Both the position numbers and the translations under genes were made by a program. 64,000 nucleotides of DNA from Cyanophora paradoxa (lineage: Eukaryota > Glaucocystophyceae > Cyanophorales > Cyanophoraceae). The DNA lies in contig QPMI01000263.1 in assembly GCA_004431415.1 (NCBI GenBank), positions 1 through 64,000 of the forward strand, read 5' to 3'. How positions within the stretch are numbered: position 1 is the first letter of the stretch; each line of letters starts with the position of its first letter. This document shows positions 21,301 to 30,823 of this stretch, piece by piece. The notes under the pieces were generated by a model that worked only from the letters and a program-made list of their open reading frames with translations, did not search any database and was not told the origin of the DNA.

Positions 21301-24300
21301 CACTGACGTCGGCGGAGTAGTAGCCGCTGGGGTCGGTGTAGACGCCGACCCAGCCCTCGACGACGAGATGGTAGGTGACGCCCGGCCGCAGCGCCGCCGT
21401 CAGCAGCGAGCCCCGCGAGAGCCCGCAGCCGTCGTCTGCGAGGCCGGGGGGGGTTAGGTAGGGCGAGGCCGGGGCGGAGGGGGCGGGAGGGGCGGGAGGG
21501 GCGCGCCGTTGGAGGCGACGGGCACGGCGGTCGCGTCCTCGAAGGGAGAGCTCTGCCGGCCGCCGTGAGGCGCGAGCGTAACGGGATGGGGCCGGCGGGG
21601 GGTACACGCGCGCCTCGTAGAGAGCGAGGACGGTGTCGAAGTCGGTGGCGCCGGCGCACGTGTCGAAGGTCACTTCCCTGCGGGGCCCGCGCGTGAGCCG
21701 GGGCGGGGCGGGGCCGGGCTGAAAAAGACAGAAAGCTGCGGAGGGCCGCACTGGGGCGAGTCCACTCGGATGGTGTAGAGGAGCTGCGGGGGCGTGAGTG
21801 GGGCGAAGGAAGGGGCGGGAGCCGTGGGTCTACTTGCCTCGGGGGAGGCGAAGGTGCCCGGAACGAGGTTGTGGCCGCGCTGCCGGCGCGGCGGGGCCGC
21901 GTTGAGCCCGGGTCGGGCCGGGGGTGGGTCGGGCGGCGGGGTGAAAGGGGCACCGAGGTGTCGCCGAGGACGGGGCTCGCGGCGGGGGCGGAGGCGCAGG
22001 GGACGAGGGCCGGCGGCGGGCCCCGCAGAAGGCCGGCGGAGGCCGGCCCCTCGGCGACGGTGAGGGCGTACGAGCCGCTGGAGCCGAAGAAACCCGAGAC
22101 CACAAGGTAGTACGTCTGGCGGGCGGGCGGGCGGGCGGGCCGTGGGTTAGGGCGGAGGGGGGCGGAGCGGGGCGGGGCGGGGCGGAGAGGGCGCACGCGG
22201 CCGGGGAGGAGGGTGACGGCCGAGAGGAGCGGGGGCCCGCCCACGGTGCCGCTGCCGGCCGCGGCGTCAGCGAGGGCGCCACGCGACAGAGAGCTCAGAC
22301 GCGGGCGCGCCAGCCGTCGTCGTCGAAGGCGAGCGGGGCGGGGTCGGCGAAGTTGTAGTCCTTGTCGTGGCCGCCCGCGCTCGCGGCCGGCGGGCACCGG
22401 TCGTACAGCGCGAGCGTCGCGTCGTAGCGCGTGCCGGGGCCGCAGGCGGCGAACGAGACGAGGCGCGGGGCGGGGACGGAGAGCGCGAAGGCGGTCACGT
22501 TGGGCGTGGAGAGGAACGTTCCCCCCGACGTGCTCCCGTTCAGCCGTAGCGGGAGCGACGCGAGGCTCAGCCGCGCCGCCGCCCCGCAGCCTGCGCGCGC
22601 GCGCGCGCCGGGCTCGCCTGTAAGCGGAGGCCGCGGCGAGGCGCGGCGCGGGCCCCGGGCGGGATGCACCGGCGGCGTCGACGGAGACGGGGGCCGAGTC
22701 GCGGGACACGCCGCCGCCCTCCACCCGAACCTGTCCCCGGGCCGGGCGGGCTGAGCGGAGGGTGGAAGGGCGGGGTAGACGAGGAGGCGCGCACGACGTG
22801 GCTGCCCTGGACGGCGGGCACGTCGAAGGCGAGGGAGCCCGTGTTGGGGGCGCTCGCCGCCAGCGACACCGCCGCCCGCCCGCCGCCGGCCGCAGGCTCA
22901 CGCTCACCGCCGCCCCGCCCCCGGCGCTCTCCCACGCGACCGACGCCGGCGCGCCCGCCGCCCACATCGCCCCCGGCAGCGGCGCCCAGACGGACAGCGT
23001 GCCTACGGGGGCGTCAGGCAGGGAGCAGACAGGCGGCCGCGTGGTTCGGGGGCGCACGGCTCTCGTCGCAGGCGGGGCCTCTCCAGCCCGCGCTGCAGAC
23101 GCAGCTGCCCCACGCGTTGCAGGCGCCGTTCACGCACTGCCCGCAGCCGCCGTACGCGCAGCCGCCCTCTGCAGCGCATCTCGAAATCGGAGGGGCGGGT
23201 GGGTGGGGGGCGCACGGGGTGCGGATGCGTTGAAGCGGGAGTAGAGGAGGGCGGCCGGCGTGCCGGGCCCGCCGAAGAGGTCCGGCAGGACGACGCCGTC
23301 CGTGGCGGCGGCGAGGAGGGCCCGCTTCGTCTGCGCCCAGTCGGCCCCGGGGTTGGTCTCCAGGTACAGCGCTGGGGGGCGGCGGGTGAGAAGACGCGAT
23401 GGGACGCAAGACACAAGGGGCCTGGGGGCGCGCCGGCGACGGCGGAGACGAGCGGGGTGGCCATGGAGGTGCCGGAGAGCAGCGCCGTGCTCGTGTTCGA
23501 GGGCGCGCCCGCGTCGAAGTACGTCGAGCGGACTGCCGCGGTGCGCGCCCTGTCAGAAGCGCCGCGTCGAGCGCGAGCGAGCGCGCGGGCGGCGCGCGCG
23601 CGCACTGTCGCTGCCCGGCGCGAAGATCGAGACGCAGGGGCCCCAGTTGGAGTAGTCCGCTGCCGGCCGCCCGCCCACCCGGCGTGGCGTCAGCGCCAAG
23701 CGGCGGGGCCGGGCCGGGCGGGGCGGGGCGCACCGCGGGCGTCGCCGGGGCCGGTGGCCCCCACGGCGATGGCCGTCGGCGCCGACGCCGGCGAGGAGAG
23801 GCACTGCGGGGCGCAGCGTGGGCCCCCGCCCCTGCCTCCGCCCCTCGAGGCGCGCGCACGGCGTCGGTGTACTCGTTGCCGGCCGCCACGACGACCACGA
23901 TCCCCGCCTCCGTCGCCCTGCCCGCCCGCCCGCTCGTCGGCGCCGCCGCAGGCGCGGGCACGGACGGCGGGGAGGGCCCCCGTCCAGGGAGGGGAGGGGG
24001 CGCACGCTTGGACGGCGAGGTTCGTCGGCTCGTCGTACTCGCCCCCGAGGCTCTGCAAGCGCGCGCGCGGGCGCCGCCGGGCGTCGGGAGGGCGCCCCCC
24101 GCCGGGCGCCCCAAGGCGGGGCGGGGCGGACCATGGACATGATCGCGGGCTTGGCGTGGTTCGCCACGACGTAGTCGATGCCCCCGAAGAAGCCCTCCTG
24201 TACCCCCATCGGTGGAGGCAGAGGAGGAGGAGGCGGGGGCGAAGGCGGCAACGCGCACGTTGGAGCCGTAGCCGTTGCAGTCGAGCACGCGGACCGAGTA

Positions 24301-25310
24301 GACCCGCGCCCGCTTCGCCGCCCCGTAGGCCGCGCTCACGATGATCCCCGCCCTGCCGGGCCCGGCCCCCGCGTCAGACACAGAGCGCGCGCCTCGCAAG
24401 AGCGCTTTGGGCGCCGCCGCTCACACGTGCGTCCTGCGGGCGCGCGTGGATCAGGGTCGCGGAGCGGGGGCGGGGCCGGGGAGATCTGGAGCGCACCCGT
24501 GGCCGTCGCAGTCGCCGGCGTAGCCGCCGGTGTGCGGCGTGGATTCGAAATCCCAGAAGCGCTCGACTTTCCCCTGCAGCTCGACGTGGTCCGCGTTGAT
24601 GCCCGTGTCTGCGGCGGCGACGCGGCGGGCGCTCAGGCGGCGAGAGCGCGGCGGCGGCGGGCGCGGGAGGCGCGCGCCGACGACGTAGACGTGGACGCCG
24701 CAGCCGGTCTGGTTGTAGTAGTAGACCCCGTCCGGGTCGTTGAAGCGCTGGTCCACGCGGTCCAGGCCCCAGGGCGGGCTCGACTGCGCGCCGAGCTTGC
24801 GGATTCTCTTCACCTTCTCCACGGAGAGAACCTGCGAGACAAGTTTGCTTCGCGGCGCCCCTAGTCCGGGGGCGGCCACCGCACCCGCGGGTCGCGCCGC
24901 AGCTCCTGCACGACGGGTTCGGAAAGGTCCGCCGCGAAGCCGTCGCGCCCCGGGCCGAACGCGTGCCCGAAGAAGCTTGAAACGCTCGCCGTGAGGATGG
25001 TGCGCCCTCCGGCAGCGGCAGAAAGGCGGCCCGCAGCTTTGACCCGGGCAGCTTTCACCGCTTGCTGCACGCCCGCCTCCCCCAGCTTCGCCTTGAGAAC
25101 CTGAGCAGCGCCGCGCCTCATCAACGAGACGCATTTGATTAGAACAACGCACATAGCGCATACCACGACGTAGCGCGTCGCATCTGGGGCAGAAGCAGCA
25201 CTGGCCTTGGCGCTGGCGCTGGCACTGGGCCTGGCGGCTTTGCCTTCCGCTATCCGTAGCGCAGCTAGCCCCAGAATCAGCGCCAGGAGAACCGGCGCTA
25301 GTCTTCTCAT
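18321..25310 (-). CDS. Modular membrane-anchored subtilisin-like serine protease (S8, proteinase K-like)
   Basis: The start at 25310 gives a signal peptide (MRRLAPVLLALILGLAAL). An I9-type propeptide follows (GFAADLSEPVVQELRRDPRV), then the S8 domain: PWGLDRVDQR, VVDTGINADHVELQGK (Asp), GHGTHVAG (His, on a microexon), VYSVRVLDCNGYGSNV, VVVVAAGNEYTDAV (oxyanion Asn), YSNWGPCVSIFAPG, and LSGTSMATPLVSAVAG (Ser codon 23465-23467). Next come an EGF-like Cys cluster (GGCGQCVNGACNAWG, about 23.1 kb), a KNH-like beta domain (SVWAPLPGAMWAAGAP), PPC-like domains (FDTCAGATDFDTVLALYEAR; YHLVVEGWVGVYTDPSG), a Ser/Pro/Thr stalk (about 19.5-20.2 kb), a SEA-like segment (RFEGALAERLALRAERVAVL), one TM helix before an Arg-rich stop and a Pro-rich cytoplasmic tail ending RPEIV. 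It probably acts at the cell surface or in the secretory route, maturing wall or scale proteins; the substrate is unknown. Confidence 0.85.
19800..20225 (-). repeat. Minisatellite encoding the Ser/Pro/Arg/Thr stalk
   Basis: Units of roughly 30-40 bp built on GGGGAGGGGGTACG...GGAGACGG repeat at least seven times on the plus strand. On the coding strand they read SPSPSPTRTPSPSPSPS-type peptide. Such a Pro/Ser-rich spacer is typical of extracellular stalks in algae. Unit similarity implies recent expansion and probable length polymorphism. Confidence 0.75.
24425..24433 (-). other. 9-nt microexon carrying the catalytic His of the subtilase
   Basis: The upstream exon ends GACGGCCACGG at 24497, a 63-nt GTGCGC...CGCAG intron (24496-24434) follows, then GACGCACGT, then a 72-nt GTGAGC...GGCAG intron (24424-24353). 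Joining gives DGHGTHVAGIIVSAAYG, the expected His region of S8 proteases. Without the microexon the frame and the His are lost. Confidence 0.7.
24609..24677 (-). other. GC-AG intron splitting the catalytic Asp codon of the subtilase
   Basis: The exon ends GTCGTCG at 24678, the intron starts GCGCGCGCC and ends GCCGCAG, and the next exon starts ACACGGGC. The joined codon is GAC within VVDTGIN. No in-frame GT donor nearby gives a sensible product. Confidence 0.6.
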
Positions 25311-25692
25311 CGCGGTTCAGACCGACCACGCATGTGCGACGTTCGGCTGGATGAGGGGCGGGGGCTAGCGCTATGCGCCGCACTGGCGCATGACAGATCC
25401 CGCTCCGGGACGCACTGAAACCGCCGGGGCTGGCGGGGGAGGTTCGGCGGTTTGAGGGGGCGGTCTTCGGCCAGGGTACAGCCAATTACCAGTCGCTGCG
25501 CTTCTCGTCCCGACAGCAGGTCCGTACTAGCAGAGCAGTCGCTTCGGGCGCTCTGTCCGCATTCTTCTTGTTCCGCCAGCACCGCTGATTCGCCCGCCGA
25601 CCGCAGGCGTTCTCCAGAGCCATTCGCTGAGCGGACAGCAGGCCGGCAGCAGGCATAAGCACAGGAACATGGCGGGACACATTGCGCCCCCG
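25311..25692. promoter_or_regulatory. Divergent spacer between subtilase and proteasome beta-1
   Basis: 382 bp separate the two start codons. No TATA-like box is obvious. A promoter function for both genes is inferred from the head-to-head layout. Confidence 0.45.
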
Positions 25693-26889
25693 ATGGATTG
25701 GCAGGCGGAGCACAGCATGGGGGTGCGTACGACCTGCCATTCGCGCTGGCCGGGGGCGCATTCGAGCTATCACGCATTCGCTCGACGGTCGCTTGATTAC
25801 GAGGGCCCCGCGCCTCGGAGCCGCCCCTGAACCACCTCGCCGCCCGGATGACAAGCGCTCATCGACGTGCGCAGACGTCGATTATGGCGGTGCAGTTCAA
25901 CGGTGGCGTCGTGCTGGGCGCGGACTCGCGGACGACTACAGGTACGCCCACGCCTGGCCGCGCCCGCGGTTGCCCTGCTTGACGGGTCATCGCCGCGCCC
26001 TAGGATCGTACATCGCCAACCGCGTGTCGGACAAGATCACACCCGTGTCGGAGCACATATACTGCTGCCGCTCCGGCTCGGCCGCCGACACGCAGGCCAT
26101 CTCCGACTACGTGAAGTACTACACTGCCCTCCACAGGTTCGTGCGGCAGGGAATCCTCTGGCGCGCCGCCCCTCACCCGCTTTGCAGTGCCGAGACCGAC
26201 ACGAAGCCCGAGGTGCGGACCGCCGCGGCCATCTTCCAGGCGCTCTGCTATCATAACAAGGTCCGCCCGCCGCTCCTCGTGGTCGGCCGCGGCACCGACG
26301 CAAAGCGCAGGACAACCTGTCCGCCGGCATCATCGTCGCGGGCTGGGACAAGCGGAACGGCGGCAGCGTGTGGTCCATCCCGATCGGTGGCGCCCTCGTG
26401 CGGCAGCCCTTCACCATCGGCGGTGCGGCCGGCGGGCCCCCTGTTCCCTTCCTTCCCGCTGAACCTCTCCGCAGGCTCTGGCTCGACTTACATCTACGGC
26501 TACTGCGACGCGACGTACAAGGAGAACATGACGAAGGAGGAGTGCGAGACCTTCGTCACGAACGGTGCGCCGCCAGCCTCCGACGCCGCCGCCGCGCCGC
26601 GCGCCCCGCCGACGGCGAGCAGCGCTCTCGCTTGCGATGTCGCGGGACGGCTCTTCGGGCGGCGTGATCCGGTTAGTCACCATCGACGAGAGCGGCGCCT
26701 CCCGCCGCATGGTCCCCGGCAACCGGGTCCGCTCCCCGCTTCCTTTTCCGCCACCCGCACGCTGACCCTGCTTCTCTCCTTTCTTCTTTCCTTCTTTTCC
26801 CTTCGCAGCTCCCGGCCTTCTACGGTGCGGGGCCCTGCTTTTCGCCCCCCAGCGCCCCTCGGTCTGACGCTCCCGCAGAGCCCTACTAA
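25693..26889 (+). CDS. PSMB6: 20S proteasome subunit beta type-6 (beta-1, caspase-like site)
   Basis: Eight exons resolve fully: 25693-25722, 25875-25941, 26004-26136, 26188-26260, 26311-26422, 26475-26564, 26623-26726, 26809-26889. They total 690 nt and encode 229 residues. The 10-residue propeptide MDWQAEHSMG is followed by the catalytic Thr1 (codon 25875-25877) in TSIMAVQFNGGVVLGADSRT. Asp17 (GADSR) and Lys33 (SDKITP) are present, as are CCRSGSAADTQ, AGIIVAGWD, GSTYIYGYCDATYKENMTKE and SRDGSSGGVIRL. These identify beta-1 rather than other beta subunits. The enzyme cleaves after acidic residues in the 20S core. The length is close to that of plant beta-1, and the HSMG|T processing site also resembles the plant form. 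The last exon (LPAFYGAGPCF...) is divergent. Confidence 0.93.
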
Positions 26890-27297
26890 TCCCGGCGGCC
26901 GCCGCGTCCGCCGGTCCCTTCCTCTGTCCCCTCTCTCTCCTCCCTCCTTTCCTCGACGTCCAACCCCACCCGCGCACGTCCTCTCGGCCTGTGTATAACG
27001 ATTTCAGGGCCGCATGCACACGTCCGCGCAAGCGTGCTGCAGCTTTCTCATGCAACTGGCCCTCGATACCCCACAATGCACTCATCAATGTTCACCACAC
27101 TAGAACTGCCATAAGCTCGCATGAACTACCATAACCTAGGATCAGAACCGTACAGAAATAAACCAAATTCAACTAGAGGCGGAGGCGCACTATAGCTAAG
27201 CCTCCATCGCCCGCGGCTGCCTGCGCAAGGCGGAGAATGCGGACTGCACGCAACTAGCGAGAGCTTAATCGCGAGGGGCCTCGGGCAGCCTATATAG
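26890..27297. other. Convergent spacer
   Basis: This 3' spacer lies between proteasome beta-1 and the next minus-strand gene. It has a pyrimidine-rich stretch, then an AT-richer part around 27050-27180. No gene was seen. Confidence 0.4.
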
Positions 27298-29935
27298 CTA
27301 GGGTAGGGCGACGGTGTGGGAGTCGGCGGAGTGGTCGAGGGCCCAGCGGCCGGTGAGCTTGGCGATCTGCCTGCGGGCGAGGGCGCGCTGGCGGGCCGCC
27401 TCGGCCAGCAAACGCTCCTGCTCCCGCTGCCGCGCCGCCTCCAGCACCCGCGCCGTCGCCGGCAGCCGCACCCCGACCCCCGAGGGCGAGCCCCGCCCCG
27501 CCGCCGCCGCCCCGCCCGCCGCCTCGGGCGACCTGGCCGAGCCGCCGGGCACCAGGCGGGCCCCGGGCCGCGTGGCCGCCCCGGAGGGCGGGCGCGCCCC
27601 CGGCGGCACCGGCGAGAGCCGCGGTGTGCCCAGGGGCGAGGCGGGGGAGGAGGAGGGGCTCGACGAGCCGGCGGGCGCGCCGGCGGGGCGGCGGTCGGGG
27701 GCCCGAGCGACGCGAAGCCTGCGGACTCGTACTCGTGCGCCGCGGCGACGGGGCGCGTTGAGGCGCCCGCCGCCGTGCCGGGCCGGGACGCCGCGCGGGG
27801 CGTGGAGGCTGCGCGGGACGCGGGGCCCGGGGGCGAGGCGCGGGGCGAGGGCCGGTCGCGCCACGAGGAGCGGCGCGGGGGCGTCGCTGCGTCGCGGACC
27901 GCCTGCGAGGCGATGGCCTCGTCGATTAGGCGCTGGACGATGCCGCTGCGGGGGCGCAGGCCGGGCGAGGCGGGGCGCGAGGAGGGCAGGGAGCCCGGCG
28001 GGGTTCCACCGGAGGCCGAGGGTGACGCCGAGCGCGAGGGGCCGCGCAGGCCGGGGGGCCCCAGGAACCGCCGCGAGGAGCGCGGGCGGGCGGGAATCTC
28101 GGGCCCCAGCGAGGAGGAGAGCCCGCTCCCGAGCCCGCCACCTTCCTCGGGGCGGGCCCCGGGGGGCGACGCGGAGGCGATAGAGGGCCGTTGGCGGTAG
28201 CTCGAGGCCGGCCGCGGCGCGCTACCCCTCCGGCTCAGCAGGATGCGCGCCTGCACGGCGGGCGGGCGGGCGCGCGCGCGGGTGAGAGGCGCGGGAGGGG
28301 GGGGGGGGAAGCCGGGGGCGGGGTACGGGCGGGCCTGGTCGCGAACGTCGAGGTCCTCGAACTCCGACTCGCCCTCGTCGAAGCTCTCCTCGCCCGCCGA
28401 GGAGGCCGCCCCGCCCCCGTCCGGCCCCGCCCGCCGCGCCCGCAGGATCTCCGCAAGCTGCCGCGGCCCCTTGTTCGGGATCCGCCCCTCCGCTGCCCGC
28501 CCCGAAGCGGTCAGCAGGGCCCACGCGGGAGGGGAAAGGGGCGGGCGGGGGCGGCGGCGCACGTCGCTTGACGCGGAGGGAGAGGGTGTAGGAGCACTTG
28601 AAGGGGGAGGAGGCGGCGGGGGTGGCGCCGAGGTAGACGCGCCCCGTGTCCCCGGCCACCTCCAGCGGCAGCTGCGGGGGAAGCGAGGGCCGGCGCCTCA
28701 GGGGGCGCGCGCAGGGCGGGAGGCGGGCCGGAGGGCTCGGACCACGACGCGGCCGCCGAAGTAGACCGTCGTCGTGAAGTCGTTGTGCGCTGCCGGCCGG
28801 GACGGGGGGTACGACGGTGAGGCGGGGTCAGGGCTGGGGGGGGGGGGGGGAAAGAGACGCGGACCGTCGTCGGGGTAGGGGTGGGACTTGGACATGGTGA
28901 CGCAGAGGGGCCCGGGCCCCTCGCACTCGGCCTTGAGCAGCACGACCCGCTTCGAGAAGGGGTCCACCTGCGCCCCGCGCCCGCCCGCCCGCCCGGTCGC
29001 TTGCGTTGGGGGCGGGGCCGGGGCCGGGGCGGGGCCTCGCTCGCTCGCACGCACCGGGGGCAGCTCGGCGAGGAAGAACTGCGAGGTCCGGGGCGCCACC
29101 GTCCCCGCGATGCTGCCCCTGCCCCCGCGGCGTCGGCCGGGCGGGGCTGGGCGGTGCGGGGGGCGGGGGGCGCACGAGGTGACGTTGAGGCGGGAGATCG
29201 GCTCGCTGACGGCGCGCAGCCCGAAGCGGCTCCCGCGCACCAGCGAGTAGACGCCTGCGCGGACGGGGCCGGGAGCACCTCAGCGGGCGGGCCCCGCGGC
29301 GGGGCGGGGCGGGGCGGGCCGATGTAGAGTGGGGTCGTGACGGTGGCGAGGTGCGAGTCGGAGGCGACGACGATCTCCGAGGGCGGGTCCGAGGTGCCAA
29401 CGTCCCGCATCCGCCACGTGTGGTTCTCCGCGCTCGGCCGCTCGTTCAGGAAGCTGCAGAAGCTGCGGCGGCGGGCCCGGGCGCCCGGCGCTCAGCTAAC
29501 GCGGGCGCAGGGCGGGGAGGGACGGCGCTCGGGGGCGGGGCGCACGCGGCGACGCGGCCGTAGGTGCAGTCGAGGCGGACGGCGACGGGCTGCGAGCCGA
29601 AGACGGAGATGACGAAGACGCGGCCCTTCTCCCCGCAGGTCTTCCACACGACCCTGTCGCTATCCAGCTCCACGATCTTGTGCGGGTCCACGCCCACCTC
29701 GGCGCCCGCCGGCGAGCCCGTCGCCGAGCCGTACTCCGGTGGCCCGTGCCGCGAGCCGCCGGCCTCGGAGGCCCCATGCAGCGAGCCGCCGGCCCCGGCC
29801 CGCTCGTCGCGGAGCGCGGAGCCAGTGCTCTCCCGGTCCGAGTCGGCCGCTGAGGGATCTGCCCGCCCGCCGCCCGTGAGCCGCGGCGAGCGACGCAGCT
29901 TCCGGGCGCGCGCGCGCTCGCTCACCGTCGGCCAT
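27298..29935 (-). CDS. Unrecognised protein with repeated beta-rich modules and basic C-terminal coil
   Basis: The ATG at 29935 (MAD) splices over a GTGAGC intron to DPSAADSDRESTGSALRDER. The N-terminal disordered stretch leads into beta-rich segments: DPHKIVELDSDRVVWKTCG, RVFVISVFGSQPVAVRLDC, AENHTWRMRDVG, VYSLVRGSRFGLRAVSEP, SIAGTVAPRTSQFFLAELPP, LLKAECEGPGPLCVTMSKSH and LPLEVAGDTGRVYLGATPAA. The spacing of these strands resembles tandem PPC-like or other beta-sandwich modules seen in protist proteins, but no diagnostic motif is present. A long Ser/Pro/Arg-rich low-complexity region follows, then a helical basic end (ARQREQERLLAEAARQRALA) and the stop at 27298. No signal peptide is seen, so it is probably cytosolic. 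Function unknown; some exon joins in the low-complexity part are uncertain. Confidence 0.6.
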
Positions 29936-30823
29936 GGCGCCCTGGTCAGGCGGACGCTATCGCGGATTCAACCCGCGCGCAAACCGCCTCCGCCGCATGC
30001 GGCCAACCGTCGAGCGAGCGGGCGCGCGCGGGCCCTGCCTCATTCATGATCAGGCGGCGTGCGGCGGCGGCGAGGCACCGGCGCAAGCTTGGTCACCGTA
30101 GGAAAGACCCCGTGAGCTGCCAAGCAGTGAAGCTAGCTGCAAGAAGTCGGAACTCAGACACGCGGCTACGGGTAACTTCCGCAATGGCTAGCTGGCGGCA
30201 CCTCGGGCCTGGCGCTGCTCAAATGTGCATGCGCAACCGCACGAGCGACGCCCCAAGGCTCTCAGCCGCAGCGAACTCGCCGCACGGAGCAGCGGTCGGA
30301 GCTCGAGCCGGGGGTACGCGTGCGAAGAAAGTCTGAATTCAGCGCTAGCGCTCCATCGACATACAACGATCGCGATCGCGAGTCGATAAGACAGACTTCT
30401 ATCCATAGCCATGCCATACGCACGCGCACGTGCACTGCTCCCGTTTGCACGCGCAAGCCTCGCGCGCAGGATCGATACCGGATCCCGGAGCGCTCGCGCG
30501 CGCGCGCGGCGCGCGCGGTGCGCCGGGTGCGCTGCCTCAAGCCGGCGACTGCAATTGCAAGGTTCGGCTGCAGCTGCAACCCGGCGGTTCGGTACCGGTG
30601 TTGGATTAAAGAACAGCGTCTCTTAGGAGAGCTCGAGGACGTCGCCCGCGCGCGGGAGCTCGTGGCTGATACAGAGTGGGGCGAAGAGTGCCTGGGCGCG
30701 GGCGGCTGCGGCTGCGGCTGCGGCCGGGCGCGGGTGATCATGAAGCCGAGTGGGACCGGGCCGGGGCGCCTGAGGCGCCTTCAGTTTCCGGGGCGCTGCT
30801 GGCCGGCTCCCGCCTCCCGTCCC
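29936..30823. other. Spacer with CpG-rich palindromes
   Basis: No supported gene was found. The stretch includes GCGATCGCGATCGCGA-type palindromes near 30370 and GCGCGCGC runs near 30500. It should contain the promoter of the upstream minus-strand gene at 29935 and the 3' end of the glycosyltransferase. Confidence 0.4.
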
